Assembly: GCA_027858145.1 (NCBI GenBank)
Contig: JAQIDF010000066.1
Coordinates: 1-7,900, forward strand
Source of the DNA: Prolixibacteraceae bacterium
GTDB taxonomy: Bacteria > Bacteroidota > Bacteroidia > Bacteroidales > Prolixibacteraceae
Direction: 5' to 3'
Length of the DNA: 7,900 nt
Notes under the pieces: model-generated
What the model was told of the DNA's origin: nothing
Databases searched by the model: none
The model's input: the letters and a program-made list of their open reading frames with translations, nothing else
Shown here: positions 1 to 6,949 of the stretch, one piece after another
Position numbering within the stretch: position 1 is the stretch's first letter
Layout: each line of letters opens with the position of its first letter
Position numbers and translations under genes: made by a program

Positions 1-1
1 A

Positions 2-175
2 TGGGAAGTTGATGTTTTTGAACGGGAAAACGAAGGGCTGGTAGTTGCAGAGATTGAACTGACTCACGAAAATGAAACTTTTGAAAAACCGGAATGGTTG
101 CATGAAGAAGTGAGTAACGACCCCCGATATTTTAATTTTAACTTATCAAAAACCCCTTATTCTGAGTGGCAATAA
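2..175 (+). CDS. CYTH domain-containing protein, C-terminal fragment (5' end outside window)
   Basis: The frame is open from base 2 to a TAA at 173-175 and gives the last 57 residues of a protein whose start lies upstream of the window. The fragment carries the usual CYTH tail: W-E-V-D-V-F, then an E-N-x-G-L-V-V-A-E-I-E-L strand, an F-x-K-P-x-W-L turn, E-V-S-N-D-P-R-Y, and an N-L-S-K-x-P end. CYTH proteins (CyaB/thiamine-triphosphatase superfamily) form a tunnel that binds triphosphorylated or polyphosphate substrates with divalent metal. Single-domain bacterial members are about 155 residues, so roughly the last third is seen. The N-terminal ExExK motif needed to judge catalytic competence is not in the window, so enzymatic activity cannot be assigned. 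The acidic E-I-E-L strand, which in the family contributes metal-binding glutamates, is intact. The gene ends 43 bases before the DUF3078 gene on the same strand and may share its transcript. Confidence 0.88.
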   Translation, partial: WEVDVFERENEGLVVAEIELTHENETFEKPEWLHEEVSNDPRYFNFNLSKTPYSEWQ

Positions 176-218
176 AATGTTGTTTTGTCGGTTTGTTTTA
201 TCAAGAAGAAAATAATTG

Positions 219-2159
219 ATGATGAAGATGTTTCGAGTTATTTTGTTTCCCCTTTTAATGTTGAGCAGTGTTTGTGTGTTTGGTACATCGTCATTTGATA
301 GTCAGGTATCTGACACTATAAAATCACAAATTGAATATCTAAAGCAATTTTTGTATTCCGATGAATGGGAGCCGGTTGATGCAGAAACGAATAAAAGAAT
401 TGAGGAATTAGTTGATTATCTGGAAAATACACCAATAGACTCAGTTGTGACTTATTTAATGAGTAATACTGATAGTGTTGAAACTTTTATTGAAAGAGAC
501 ATTAACAATATCCAAAACACTTATAATGTATCTGGTTATATCGATTCGGTAAAAGTGGATAATGAACTAGAGGCGATAAATAAAAGTGTAAAAAATGAGA
601 TACCCCTGGAATCGATTATTGTGCCAGAAGATAAATTTATCGGAGGATACTCAAGTTTGCCTATAATAACTTATGGAGAAATAGAGCGTTTGGTTTCCGA
701 TTCCATTGTTGTTATCCCCGATTCGTTATTGTTAATGGTTGCAGAAGCAAGTCAGAACAGCCAACAAGCCCAAAATGCCGATAGCCTTGTTGTTGATTTT
801 CTTGATCGTAAAAGGAAAGCCTACAACGATTCCGTTATCAATGCATATCGCGATTCCATTGTTTTAAATTATCGCGAAACTTATCAGAAGGATATTATTG
901 ATTCTCTTCAGCAAAAATATATCGATTCTATAAAACTGGTCAATGAATATGCACTTACAAAATACAACGATCTCGTTTCGGCTTCTGTTAATAAACAGTT
1001 TTCCCAATTTCTATCGTCATTATTAACTTATGCTTACCGCATTCCAAATGAGCTAACCATTTATAATCTTCAGGAGGAAGGCAAAACATTTAAACTACAA
1101 AATCAAGAGATTTGGTATAAATGGATTTGGCTTAAAAACCAACAAAATGATTCTTTGGGAATACGCATTGAAAATATTGATAAACATTCTATAAGGGTAT
1201 TAATTGATGAAACGGTAAACCTCTCGCGTTTAACGCAACAAAGGGGCTTGGAAATTAAAAGAGTTGATACTCATCAAAAAGTTGACGAAAATTTGAAAGA
1301 ATTTAAACCGAATAGGCCCGAATTAAGTCACTGGAAAACCATTGGCAAAGTATATACCGGAATAACCGAGACTTTTATAAACGATTACTGGTCAAAAGGT
1401 GGTAAATCATCAGCCAGTTCGCTATCAACACTGAAATATTCAGCTAATTATTCAAAAAATAAATTTAAATGGGAAAATAATGCTGATGCTAAGTTGGGAT
1501 TTGTTTATTATTTAGATGATAACGCCGATGTACCCTTCAATAAAACATCTGATGATTTTGAATTAAATTCGCGCTTCGGATTTGAAGCTTTTAATGAGTG
1601 GTATTATTCAGGAGAAGCCAACTTTAAAACACAGCTTTTAAGAGATGCTGATGATAACACTGACGTGTTAAAATCAACAATTTTATCGCCGGCATATTTA
1701 ACTTTCTCAGGAGGATTTGATTATAAGCCAAATAGCAATATGTCAATTTTTCTTTCTCCTTTATCATTAAAAACTACTTTTGTTACCAACCCGCGTGTTG
1801 ATGAAACAAAATATAGTATAGATGAAGGTGAAAGCCGAAAAAGCAGGATGGGTTTAACGGGACGGTTAAAATATTCAAAAGAGGTAATGGAAAATATCAA
1901 TATAGAAACCAAAAATAATATTTTTATTAATTTTGGCAACAAGGATGGTGAATGGCAGTTTTTTAAGATGCCCGATTTGGATTCTGAAACTTCGATAGAT
2001 TTTAAAGTGAATCAATTTATTTCTACACAAATAAACTTTCATTTTATTTATGATAAAGAAGTTGAGAGTTCGTGGACTGATGAAAGTGGAATAAAACAAA
2101 AAGGAACACGCTTACAGGTTAAGCAATATTTAACCATAGGCGCAGCATATAATTTTTAA
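219..2159 (+). CDS. Secreted DUF3078-type outer-membrane protein with long repeat-bearing N-terminal region
   Basis: This is a 646-residue exported protein of unknown function. I chose the ATG at 219, although ATG 222 is equally possible. An in-frame TTG at 216 is less likely because two ATGs follow it at once. Residues 1-22 are a Sec signal peptide (basic M-K-M-F-R start, hydrophobic core, cleavage near V-F-G/T-S-S). The only nearby cysteine (C19) lacks a proper lipobox, so a lipoprotein is unlikely. Residues about 23-260 are hydrophilic, probably largely helical, and contain many D-S-[IVL] motifs. Five of these positions fall in tandem octads at about 202-241. Residues about 370-646 match DUF3078: N-D-Y-W-S-K-G-G near 388-396, alternating aromatic/polar strands such as W-E-N-N-A-D-A and L-N-S-R-F-G-F, and a final A-Y-N-F. 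A terminal aromatic residue is typical of outer-membrane beta-barrels. An outer-membrane location is therefore inferred. The family has no established biochemical role that I know of. The gene precedes the SRPBCC gene by 14 bases. Confidence 0.88.
   Translation: MMKMFRVILFPLLMLSSVCVFGTSSFDSQVSDTIKSQIEYLKQFLYSDEWEPVDAETNKRIEELVDYLENTPIDSVVTYLMSNTDSVETFIERDINNIQNTYNVSGYIDSVKVDNELEAINKSVKNEIPLESIIVPEDKFIGGYSSLPIITYGEIERLVSDSIVVIPDSLLLMVAEASQNSQQAQNADSLVVDFLDRKRKAYNDSVINAYRDSIVLNYRETYQKDIIDSLQQKYIDSIKLVNEYALTKYNDLVSASVNKQFSQFLSSLLTYAYRIPNELTIYNLQEEGKTFKLQNQEIWYKWIWLKNQQNDSLGIRIENIDKHSIRVLIDETVNLSRLTQQRGLEIKRVDTHQKVDENLKEFKPNRPELSHWKTIGKVYTGITETFINDYWSKGGKSSASSLSTLKYSANYSKNKFKWENNADAKLGFVYYLDDNADVPFNKTSDDFELNSRFGFEAFNEWYYSGEANFKTQLLRDADDNTDVLKSTILSPAYLTFSGGFDYKPNSNMSIFLSPLSLKTTFVTNPRVDETKYSIDEGESRKSRMGLTGRLKYSKEVMENINIETKNNIFINFGNKDGEWQFFKMPDLDSETSIDFKVNQFISTQINFHFIYDKEVESSWTDESGIKQKGTRLQVKQYLTIGAAYNF
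822..941 (+). repeat. Five degenerate 24-base repeats encoding Y-x-D-S-[IVL]-x-x-x octads
   Basis: Inside the DUF3078 gene, five consecutive 24-base units encode YNDSVINA, YRDSIVLN, YRETYQKD, IIDSLQQK and YIDSIKLV. Four units keep D-S followed by an aliphatic residue, and the third has the conservative E-T. At DNA level the core gat-tc(c/t)-(g/a/c)tt is shared while flanking bases differ, so the array is old or maintained by protein-level selection rather than a fresh slipped duplication. Further D-S-[IVL] motifs lie outside the strict array, upstream (around residues 75, 86, 110, 162, 169, 189) and once downstream (312). Confidence 0.8.
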
Positions 2160-2173
2160 CAAGACAATAACCA

Positions 2174-2548
2174 ATGAAAACAATAGGAAGATATTACAAA
2201 ATATTCGCATCGCCAGCCGATGTTTATAATGCCATGACCAACCAGGTAATGATTGAAATATGGTCAGGAGAAAAAGCAGTTTTTAAACCAGAAGCCGGAA
2301 CTGACTTTTCGATGTGGGACGGTTCAATTTTTGGTAAAAATGTAAAGTTTGAGACCGATAAACTTATTAAGCAGCAATGGTTTTTCGATGATATAGAATC
2401 AGAAGTTACTATTAAACTTCATTCCGATAAAAAATTTACGAGCGTTGAGTTGCGGCAAAACAATATTCCGGATGAAGCTTATGAGAATATTTCCGAAGGA
2501 TGGGATATGGATTACTTTGGAGCCTTACAAGCTTTGTTTAACGAATAA
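2174..2548 (+). CDS. SRPBCC / AHSA1-like (START-fold) domain protein
   Basis: This 124-residue single-domain protein has no signal peptide or membrane segment and is therefore probably cytosolic. It resembles the AHSA1 branch of the SRPBCC helix-grip superfamily. An N-terminal strand and the helix A-S-P-A-D-V-Y-N-A-M-T begin the fold. Then come F-S-M-W-D-G-S-I-F-G at about 45-54, where the family has F-x-x-x-D-G-x-x-x-G, the strand K-L-I-K-Q-Q-W, and T-S-V-E-L-R-Q-N-N-I-P at about 89-99. A C-terminal helix containing E-G-W-D-M-D-Y-F follows, with its conserved G-W and Y-F. Length and order are complete. Proteins of this fold bind hydrophobic ligands in a deep cavity, and some AHSA1 relatives are related to the Hsp90 co-chaperone Aha1; neither ligand nor partner can be read here. 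The start follows an A-rich stretch 14 bases after the DUF3078 stop, so co-transcription is likely. Its stop is 9 bases from the stop of the convergent kinase gene. Confidence 0.9.
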   Translation: MKTIGRYYKIFASPADVYNAMTNQVMIEIWSGEKAVFKPEAGTDFSMWDGSIFGKNVKFETDKLIKQQWFFDDIESEVTIKLHSDKKFTSVELRQNNIPDEAYENISEGWDMDYFGALQALFNE

Positions 2549-2557
2549 GTGCTTTTT

Positions 2558-4369
2558 TTAAAGAAACCGTTTAATGGTAGCAATTAAATCTTCACTATTA
2601 ATGGGTTTTACTAAAACGAAATTACAACCGGCGTTGTAACATTTCTCTTCATCATCGGGGAGTGCCAATGCAGTTTGAGCAATAACAGGAACGTTAGTAT
2701 TAATTTTTTTTATTTCACGGGTAGCATCGTACCCGTCTTTTTCAGGCATCATGATGTCCATTAATACCAGGTCAATTTTATTTTCTTTAAAAAGTTGTAC
2801 CGCTTCAAACCCATCTTGCGCCCATATAAGATTGGCATGGGTGCGCTCGAGAAAAGCTTCTATGAAAAAGTAGTTGGAATCGGTGTCTTCTGCAACCAGA
2901 ATTGTTTTTGACGACCAATTTGTTTCTCCTTTGACAGATGGCCGTGTTATGGTTATTTTTTGTTCTTTTTCAACCGGAATTTCAAACTTAAACAAACTTC
3001 CTTCGTCAACAGTACTTTCAAACGAAATGGTTCCGTTAAGAAGTTCAACTAGTTTTTTTGAAAGCGTTAAGCCTAAACCACTTCCTCTGTTTTTATTCGT
3101 ATTGATGTTGCCTGACTTACCAAATTTCTTGAAAATTATATCGTGTTCTTCAGATGCAATTCCAATACCTGTATCTTTCACAAAGAACTCAACCCGATTG
3201 TTTTCTTTTAAATCGTAACCAAATTCAATTCCACCAGTTTCGGTAAATTTCAGTGCATTATTAAGTAAGTGACTTAATATTTGATAAATACGCTCAGGGT
3301 CAGAAACAACAGTGAAAAGCGGGTCGTTGTTGTCTTTATTCACTTCAACCGTAAGTTGGGGCTTTTCCATTATTTCCTGTTTTGAAATAATATCGTTATA
3401 CGACTTGTCAATAATACTATTGATGTAACATTTTTCGCGTTTTGGTTTTATCTGGTTTGTTTCAAGTTTAGCAATTTCAATAATATTATCCATCAAATTC
3501 AGAATGTCATTACTACTATCCTGAATAAATTTGACGTATTCAACACGTTCTTCATTTGATAAATCCGGGTCGATTAGTAAACTGGTAAAACCAGTAATGG
3601 CATGAAGGGGGGTGCGTATCTCGTGTGGTAAATTGTCAAGAAATGCCGATTTTAATCGTTCGGCATCTTCTACAATATGTTTTGCACGTTCAAGCTCAGT
3701 TTCAATTTCTTTTTCATTTGATATGTCACGTAAAGCAATTAATTGATATTTTTTATTGCTATGTTCAAATGTGCGTATGTATTCTGAAAACCAAAATATG
3801 CGGCCATTTTTTGAAACTATCCGTTTGTCAAAATATACAGCGTTTAGCCCATTATGGAGTTTATCCCGCATTATTGCTTCCTGCATGGCAATGTCTTCAT
3901 CATAAGTGAATATTCTCCATGGATTATTGGTTAGTTCTTCATAACTGTATCCAATTTTTGAAGTGAGATAATCTGAAACAAAAATAGTTTCATCCGATGT
4001 CATATCCTTTATAATAATGCCAAGTGGGATATTCGATAAAAAGTTTATGCAATTTTTATCTTGTAAGAAATCTTGTAGATCTGTTTTTTGAGGGGATATG
4101 GAAATTATAGTTTGACCATTTGATTGATTTGAATTTATGGCAACACCAACTTCAGCCCCTTTTTCGTCCTGAAAAAAGTTACTCTGATTGTGATGGCTTA
4201 AATTATAGGTGATAATTGGGAATTGTAAGTGCTTGTTGAGTTGGTCAATATCTGTAATATCAATTCCAAACAATGATATAAACGCATCGTTAGAGTCAAC
4301 GCTGTGATTGTCAGTATCAATAACAATAATTGGCGTTGGTATTATATTAATATCAAGTATGTTCCCCAT
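2558..4369 (-). CDS. Cytosolic PAS-domain hybrid sensor histidine kinase with C-terminal receiver
   Basis: This is a 603-residue hybrid two-component kinase. I chose the ATG at 4369; the frame stays open to a TTG at 4420, but that TTG lies inside a hairpin and encodes a non-conserved lead. Residues about 6-95 look like a divergent PAS domain (P-T-P-I-I-V-I-D-T-D, N-D-A-F). Residues about 108-222 are a clearer PAS with its PAC end (G-Y-S-Y-E-E-L, K-N-G-R-I-F-W-F-S-E-Y, L-I-A-L-R-D-I-S), followed by a helical linker. HisKA has P-H-E-I-R-T-P with phospho-accepting His249. HATPase_c shows an N box with L-L-N-N-A-L-K-F (Asn371), D-T-G-I-G (Asp399) and G-S-G-L-G (429-433). The receiver (about 488-603) has the acidic pair E494/D495, phospho-acceptor Asp538 in L-M-D-I-M-M-P, Thr566 and Lys588, so phosphotransfer residues are intact. 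No signal peptide or membrane helix is seen, so the input is probably an intracellular signal or ligand sensed by PAS. There is no output domain, and no response regulator or HPt gene nearby. Confidence 0.95.
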   Translation of the reverse strand: MGNILDINIIPTPIIVIDTDNHSVDSNDAFISLFGIDITDIDQLNKHLQFPIITYNLSHHNQSNFFQDEKGAEVGVAINSNQSNGQTIISISPQKTDLQDFLQDKNCINFLSNIPLGIIIKDMTSDETIFVSDYLTSKIGYSYEELTNNPWRIFTYDEDIAMQEAIMRDKLHNGLNAVYFDKRIVSKNGRIFWFSEYIRTFEHSNKKYQLIALRDISNEKEIETELERAKHIVEDAERLKSAFLDNLPHEIRTPLHAITGFTSLLIDPDLSNEERVEYVKFIQDSSNDILNLMDNIIEIAKLETNQIKPKREKCYINSIIDKSYNDIISKQEIMEKPQLTVEVNKDNNDPLFTVVSDPERIYQILSHLLNNALKFTETGGIEFGYDLKENNRVEFFVKDTGIGIASEEHDIIFKKFGKSGNINTNKNRGSGLGLTLSKKLVELLNGTISFESTVDEGSLFKFEIPVEKEQKITITRPSVKGETNWSSKTILVAEDTDSNYFFIEAFLERTHANLIWAQDGFEAVQLFKENKIDLVLMDIMMPEKDGYDATREIKKINTNVPVIAQTALALPDDEEKCYNAGCNFVLVKPINSEDLIATIKRFL

Positions 4370-4411
4370 TAATCTAAACTTTGATCCCCTAAAAAAAGTT
4401 ATAATTAGTAT

Positions 4412-4437
4412 AAAATGCAAGCAATCGGTTGCATTTT
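4412..4437 (-). terminator. Inverted repeat, candidate intrinsic terminator after the thioredoxin-like gene
   Basis: A perfect 9-base inverted repeat (aaaatgcaa / ttgcatttt, arms 4412-4420 and 4429-4437) surrounds an 8-base loop. It lies 17 bases past the stop codon of the thioredoxin-like gene and 42 bases before the kinase ATG, the right place for a terminator on the - strand. The 3' arm ends in four T on the - strand and continues ATACTAATTAT, so the U-tract is short. The stem has only two G-C pairs, so termination would be weak. On the + strand six T follow, but no + strand gene ends nearby. Confidence 0.5.
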
Positions 4438-4454
4438 TTGATTAACATACATTA

Positions 4455-5864
4455 TTAATTGAGCAACGAATCGATAAACCTTATCAATGTTTCTTTATCA
4501 ATCTTTTTTGCTACAATTTTTTTGTCTTCGTCTAACAAATAAATCATAGGGGTCATTTTGACATTATATTTAAATCGAAACTTAGTATTATGTTGCGGAT
4601 CCCATACATTGTTCCATCCTCCAATTTCTTTATCTTCAATAAATTGTTCCCATTTTTCTTTATCATTATTCATGTTAACAGCTAATACTTCGATGTTGTT
4701 GTTTAAGTATTTCATGAAAACATCATTGTAAAGTGCAGGAACCTCAGTTTTGCAATGACCGCAATCGTACTCATAAAAAATCAATATGGTATAATCGGCT
4801 TGTAAACCATGTAAACTCAAATATTCACCATCAGGGGTTTCCATAACTAATTCAGGCGCTTTCTTTCCAATTAAGTTTGGGCGTGTAAGATAAGCTTCTT
4901 CGGCAATTTTTTGTATTGTTGTTGAGTCAGCCCAAAAGGCTTTCCCTTTTAAATAAACCTCATCGGCAATTGCTACAAAAAGGGCATCCATGCCCATTAC
5001 CTTTGATTGAGTATAGTTGTTTAAAAAAAACTGAGTGACGTATTGATACATGCGCTTATTGGGCTCCGATGCCCTGATAACTCTTATTACCTGTGGTTTC
5101 AATGAATCAGGGTTCTGTATTAAAACAGCATTGAAATAGCTTTTTAGTTTTGAGTGAAGAATAGGTGTATTTATTATTCTCTCATCAGTAAAATTGATAC
5201 CATCAAGAAAATGATCGCGATTATAAAAATATTGCTGAAACCATGCTATAGAATCGTATTTCGGATGACTTTGGAGAACATCGGGCTCAGGAGGTGAAGG
5301 GGAGTCTACGGCTTTTAAAAATACAGAATACATTGTATTGGGGTGTTTTTTAACTTCCGTTTGAATATATTCTTTAATCTCCTGATCTAATGCATTAATC
5401 CTTTCCCGTGTTTTTTTAATTATGGTTTGATCTTCAGAGTTTTGTGCTTCTTTTATCAGTCTTTGTTTCTCTGATGAACTTTTTTTAATTTTCTTCTGAT
5501 AATTTAAAAACGACTCGCTCTGTTCAGCTCCTTCAATCTCAATGTTTTCAACAGAAACAGGATACCCGTTGGAAACTGAAAAAGTTTGATCCTCGCCTAC
5601 CAATACATCAATATAATTGTTCCCTGATTGATAGAATGCATATAGTCCCTGATCGAGAAGCGAATCACCTTCAAATACTCCTTTGCCTTCGTTGTTCAGG
5701 ACGAGCGTATCATTTATATAAATGTTGGTATCGAAATAATGAGCTAAATAAATTGTTGAATCGCTCATTTTGTCCCATTCCAGTTGAATATTGTATGATT
5801 GAGCATTTACACTTGCAGTTGTGGAAAGTAATATGAAAAGTAAAAATATCGTAAGTTGTTTCAT
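4455..5864 (-). CDS. Exported TlpA-like thioredoxin-fold protein with DUF4369/DUF5106-type N-terminal region
   Basis: This 469-residue protein begins with a Sec signal peptide (M-K-Q-L-T-I-F-L-L-F core, cleavage near V-N-A/Q-S, residue 21). There is no lipobox cysteine, so a soluble periplasmic protein or one loosely held at the envelope is expected. Residues about 24-110 resemble the DUF4369-type beta domain found at the front of many Bacteroidota thiol-disulfide proteins (Q-L-E-W, S-T-I-Y-L-A-H-Y-F, then G-x-G-V-F-E-G). Residues about 115-330 are a charged, mostly helical spacer resembling the DUF5106 type. Residues about 332-469 are an AhpC-TSA/TlpA fold: G-K-K-A-P-E-L, the redox site C368-G-H-C371 after I-F-Y-E-Y-D, a V-L-A-V-N strand, and the cis-proline in M-T-P (Pro439). 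Both cysteines are present, so thiol-disulfide exchange is possible. The role is either reduction of periplasmic proteins or disulfide repair; the substrate is not evident. It starts 38 bases after the adhesin-like gene and probably shares its transcript. Confidence 0.9.
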   Translation of the reverse strand: MKQLTIFLLFILLSTTASVNAQSYNIQLEWDKMSDSTIYLAHYFDTNIYINDTLVLNNEGKGVFEGDSLLDQGLYAFYQSGNNYIDVLVGEDQTFSVSNGYPVSVENIEIEGAEQSESFLNYQKKIKKSSSEKQRLIKEAQNSEDQTIIKKTRERINALDQEIKEYIQTEVKKHPNTMYSVFLKAVDSPSPPEPDVLQSHPKYDSIAWFQQYFYNRDHFLDGINFTDERIINTPILHSKLKSYFNAVLIQNPDSLKPQVIRVIRASEPNKRMYQYVTQFFLNNYTQSKVMGMDALFVAIADEVYLKGKAFWADSTTIQKIAEEAYLTRPNLIGKKAPELVMETPDGEYLSLHGLQADYTILIFYEYDCGHCKTEVPALYNDVFMKYLNNNIEVLAVNMNNDKEKWEQFIEDKEIGGWNNVWDPQHNTKFRFKYNVKMTPMIYLLDEDKKIVAKKIDKETLIRFIDSLLN

Positions 5865-5902
5865 ATGTTTAAACGATTTATATGTCTATAATCTCAGAAA
5901 AA

Positions 5903-6946
5903 TTATCGTGTTATATGAACGGTACCATAACGCGACTTAACTTCAATATGTGAATTATTTTCTTCTGAACCAATATTTGATTTGAGATAAATCTGATCTT
6001 TCAAAGTTTTGTGTTCAAGAATTGTTCCGTTGGTATAATCAATTTCGGTGAAAAACGTTTCACTTTGCAGAGTATACGAAACCTGATTACCGGTCTTAAT
6101 AAATACCTTTCCGTAATGATTGTCAATGTTTATTTGATCAAAACCATTATCTGTTCGATCAACCGATAATTCACCATGCTTCATATTGATGTCAAGAAAC
6201 TTTGATAATTCTTTTATGTTAATTGTGCTGTAATTCGATTCTATTGTAATTGAATCAAGCGTATCCATAGAAATGTTGTCTAAATAGGAACTTATTTTAG
6301 CAGAATCTATATTTTTGATATTTACGATCGAGTATTGAGATTTTAAATTAAGTTTTTCAATATCAACACAATACATTTCTCCATAATTGAGCTGTGTTGT
6401 CAGGTTATTCGAGTATTCAATATCTGCACGTCCGTATTTAATATCGAGGTTAATGGGCGTGTTGTTTGTTGAATTTAACCTGTTTGCCTTCAGATTTCCA
6501 TATTCAATATTAAAATTGCCTTGCGCCTTCAAATTATTCATATTTACATCTCCGAAACGGTTAGTAATGTCAACATTACAGTCTTCGGGTATCTGAACCC
6601 GGATTCGTATTTTAAAATCTTTGTTGGTTTTAAAATTTTCAGTGAAAGAAGTTTCTATTTTTAAAGTTCCATTAGATAATGAAATGTTGAATTTAACTTG
6701 CTCACCTAAATACTCAGCATTATTTTTTGAAAGATTTTGAATATCAAAGGTAGCTTCAATTGAAACTGAATCCGTGCGGGGTGTTACAAAATCAATATTC
6801 CCAAATTGGTTGTCAATAATTATTTCCGAAACATTTTCAACAGGCCAGCTCTTGTAAACTCTTTTTACGGGTTCGTCTGCATTGGCAATCAAAGCAAAAA
6901 ATATGAATGCTAATGAAATTATGATATGGTTAAAATATTTTCTCAT
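5903..6946 (-). CDS. Exported DUF4097-like adhesin-type repeat protein
   Basis: This is a 347-residue protein of unknown function. Residues 1-23 form a Sec signal peptide (M-R-K-Y-F-N, hydrophobic core, cleavage near A-N-A/D-E-P), so it is exported. The rest is almost entirely short beta-strands rich in N, I, D and S. An aromatic-glycine turn recurs: FG at 48 and 131, YG at 149, 171, 188, 278 and 340, with variants YS at 205 and 239, YL at 221 and HG at 257. Between 131 and 278 the spacing is 16-22 residues, as in a right-handed beta-solenoid, and each turn is followed by a strand such as N-I-D-F, D-V-N-M or T-V-H-I. This resembles the DUF4097/DUF2807 'putative adhesin' group of Bacteroidota, although the exact family assignment is tentative. 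There is no anchor, sorting signal or C-terminal T9SS-type domain in sight. The ATG at 6946 is only 3 bases past the stop of the sugar dehydrogenase gene, which indicates one transcript and perhaps translational coupling. Confidence 0.85.
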   Translation of the reverse strand: MRKYFNHIIISLAFIFFALIANADEPVKRVYKSWPVENVSEIIIDNQFGNIDFVTPRTDSVSIEATFDIQNLSKNNAEYLGEQVKFNISLSNGTLKIETSFTENFKTNKDFKIRIRVQIPEDCNVDITNRFGDVNMNNLKAQGNFNIEYGNLKANRLNSTNNTPINLDIKYGRADIEYSNNLTTQLNYGEMYCVDIEKLNLKSQYSIVNIKNIDSAKISSYLDNISMDTLDSITIESNYSTINIKELSKFLDINMKHGELSVDRTDNGFDQINIDNHYGKVFIKTGNQVSYTLQSETFFTEIDYTNGTILEHKTLKDQIYLKSNIGSEENNSHIEVKSRYGTVHITR

Positions 6947-6949
6947 TTT

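Noticed and set aside
176..218. Promoter for the DUF3078 gene.
   Set aside because: T/G-rich stretches (tgttttgtcggtttg) resemble parts of the Bacteroidota promoter but no proper TAnnTTTG box with an upstream TTG is present at the expected spacing.
822..941. CRISPR-like or intergenic direct repeat.
   Set aside because: The 24-base period lies fully within a coding frame, the units are degenerate, and there are no spacers. It is a protein repeat.
1721..2099. Antisense open frames of about 70 codons opposite the DUF3078 gene.
   Set aside because: They overlap a well-supported coding frame, have no recognisable domain, and look like compositional shadows of AT-rich coding DNA. Similar antisense frames at 2874-3218, 3625-3909, 5636-5836, 6387-6596, 7012-7203 and 7406-7645 were dropped for the same reason.
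2549..2557. Shared terminator between the convergent SRPBCC and kinase genes.
   Set aside because: A T-tract (2553-2559) is present, but I could not find a stem of more than 4 base pairs beside it, so no terminator is called.
4370..4420. Extension of the kinase to a TTG start at 4420, adding 17 residues.
   Set aside because: The TTG sits inside the inverted repeat, the added residues (M-H-F-I-L-I-I-T-F-F) are not PAS-like, and a good ATG at 4369 begins just ahead of the PAS sequence. The hydrophobic lead could pass for a membrane segment but is short and followed by charged residues.
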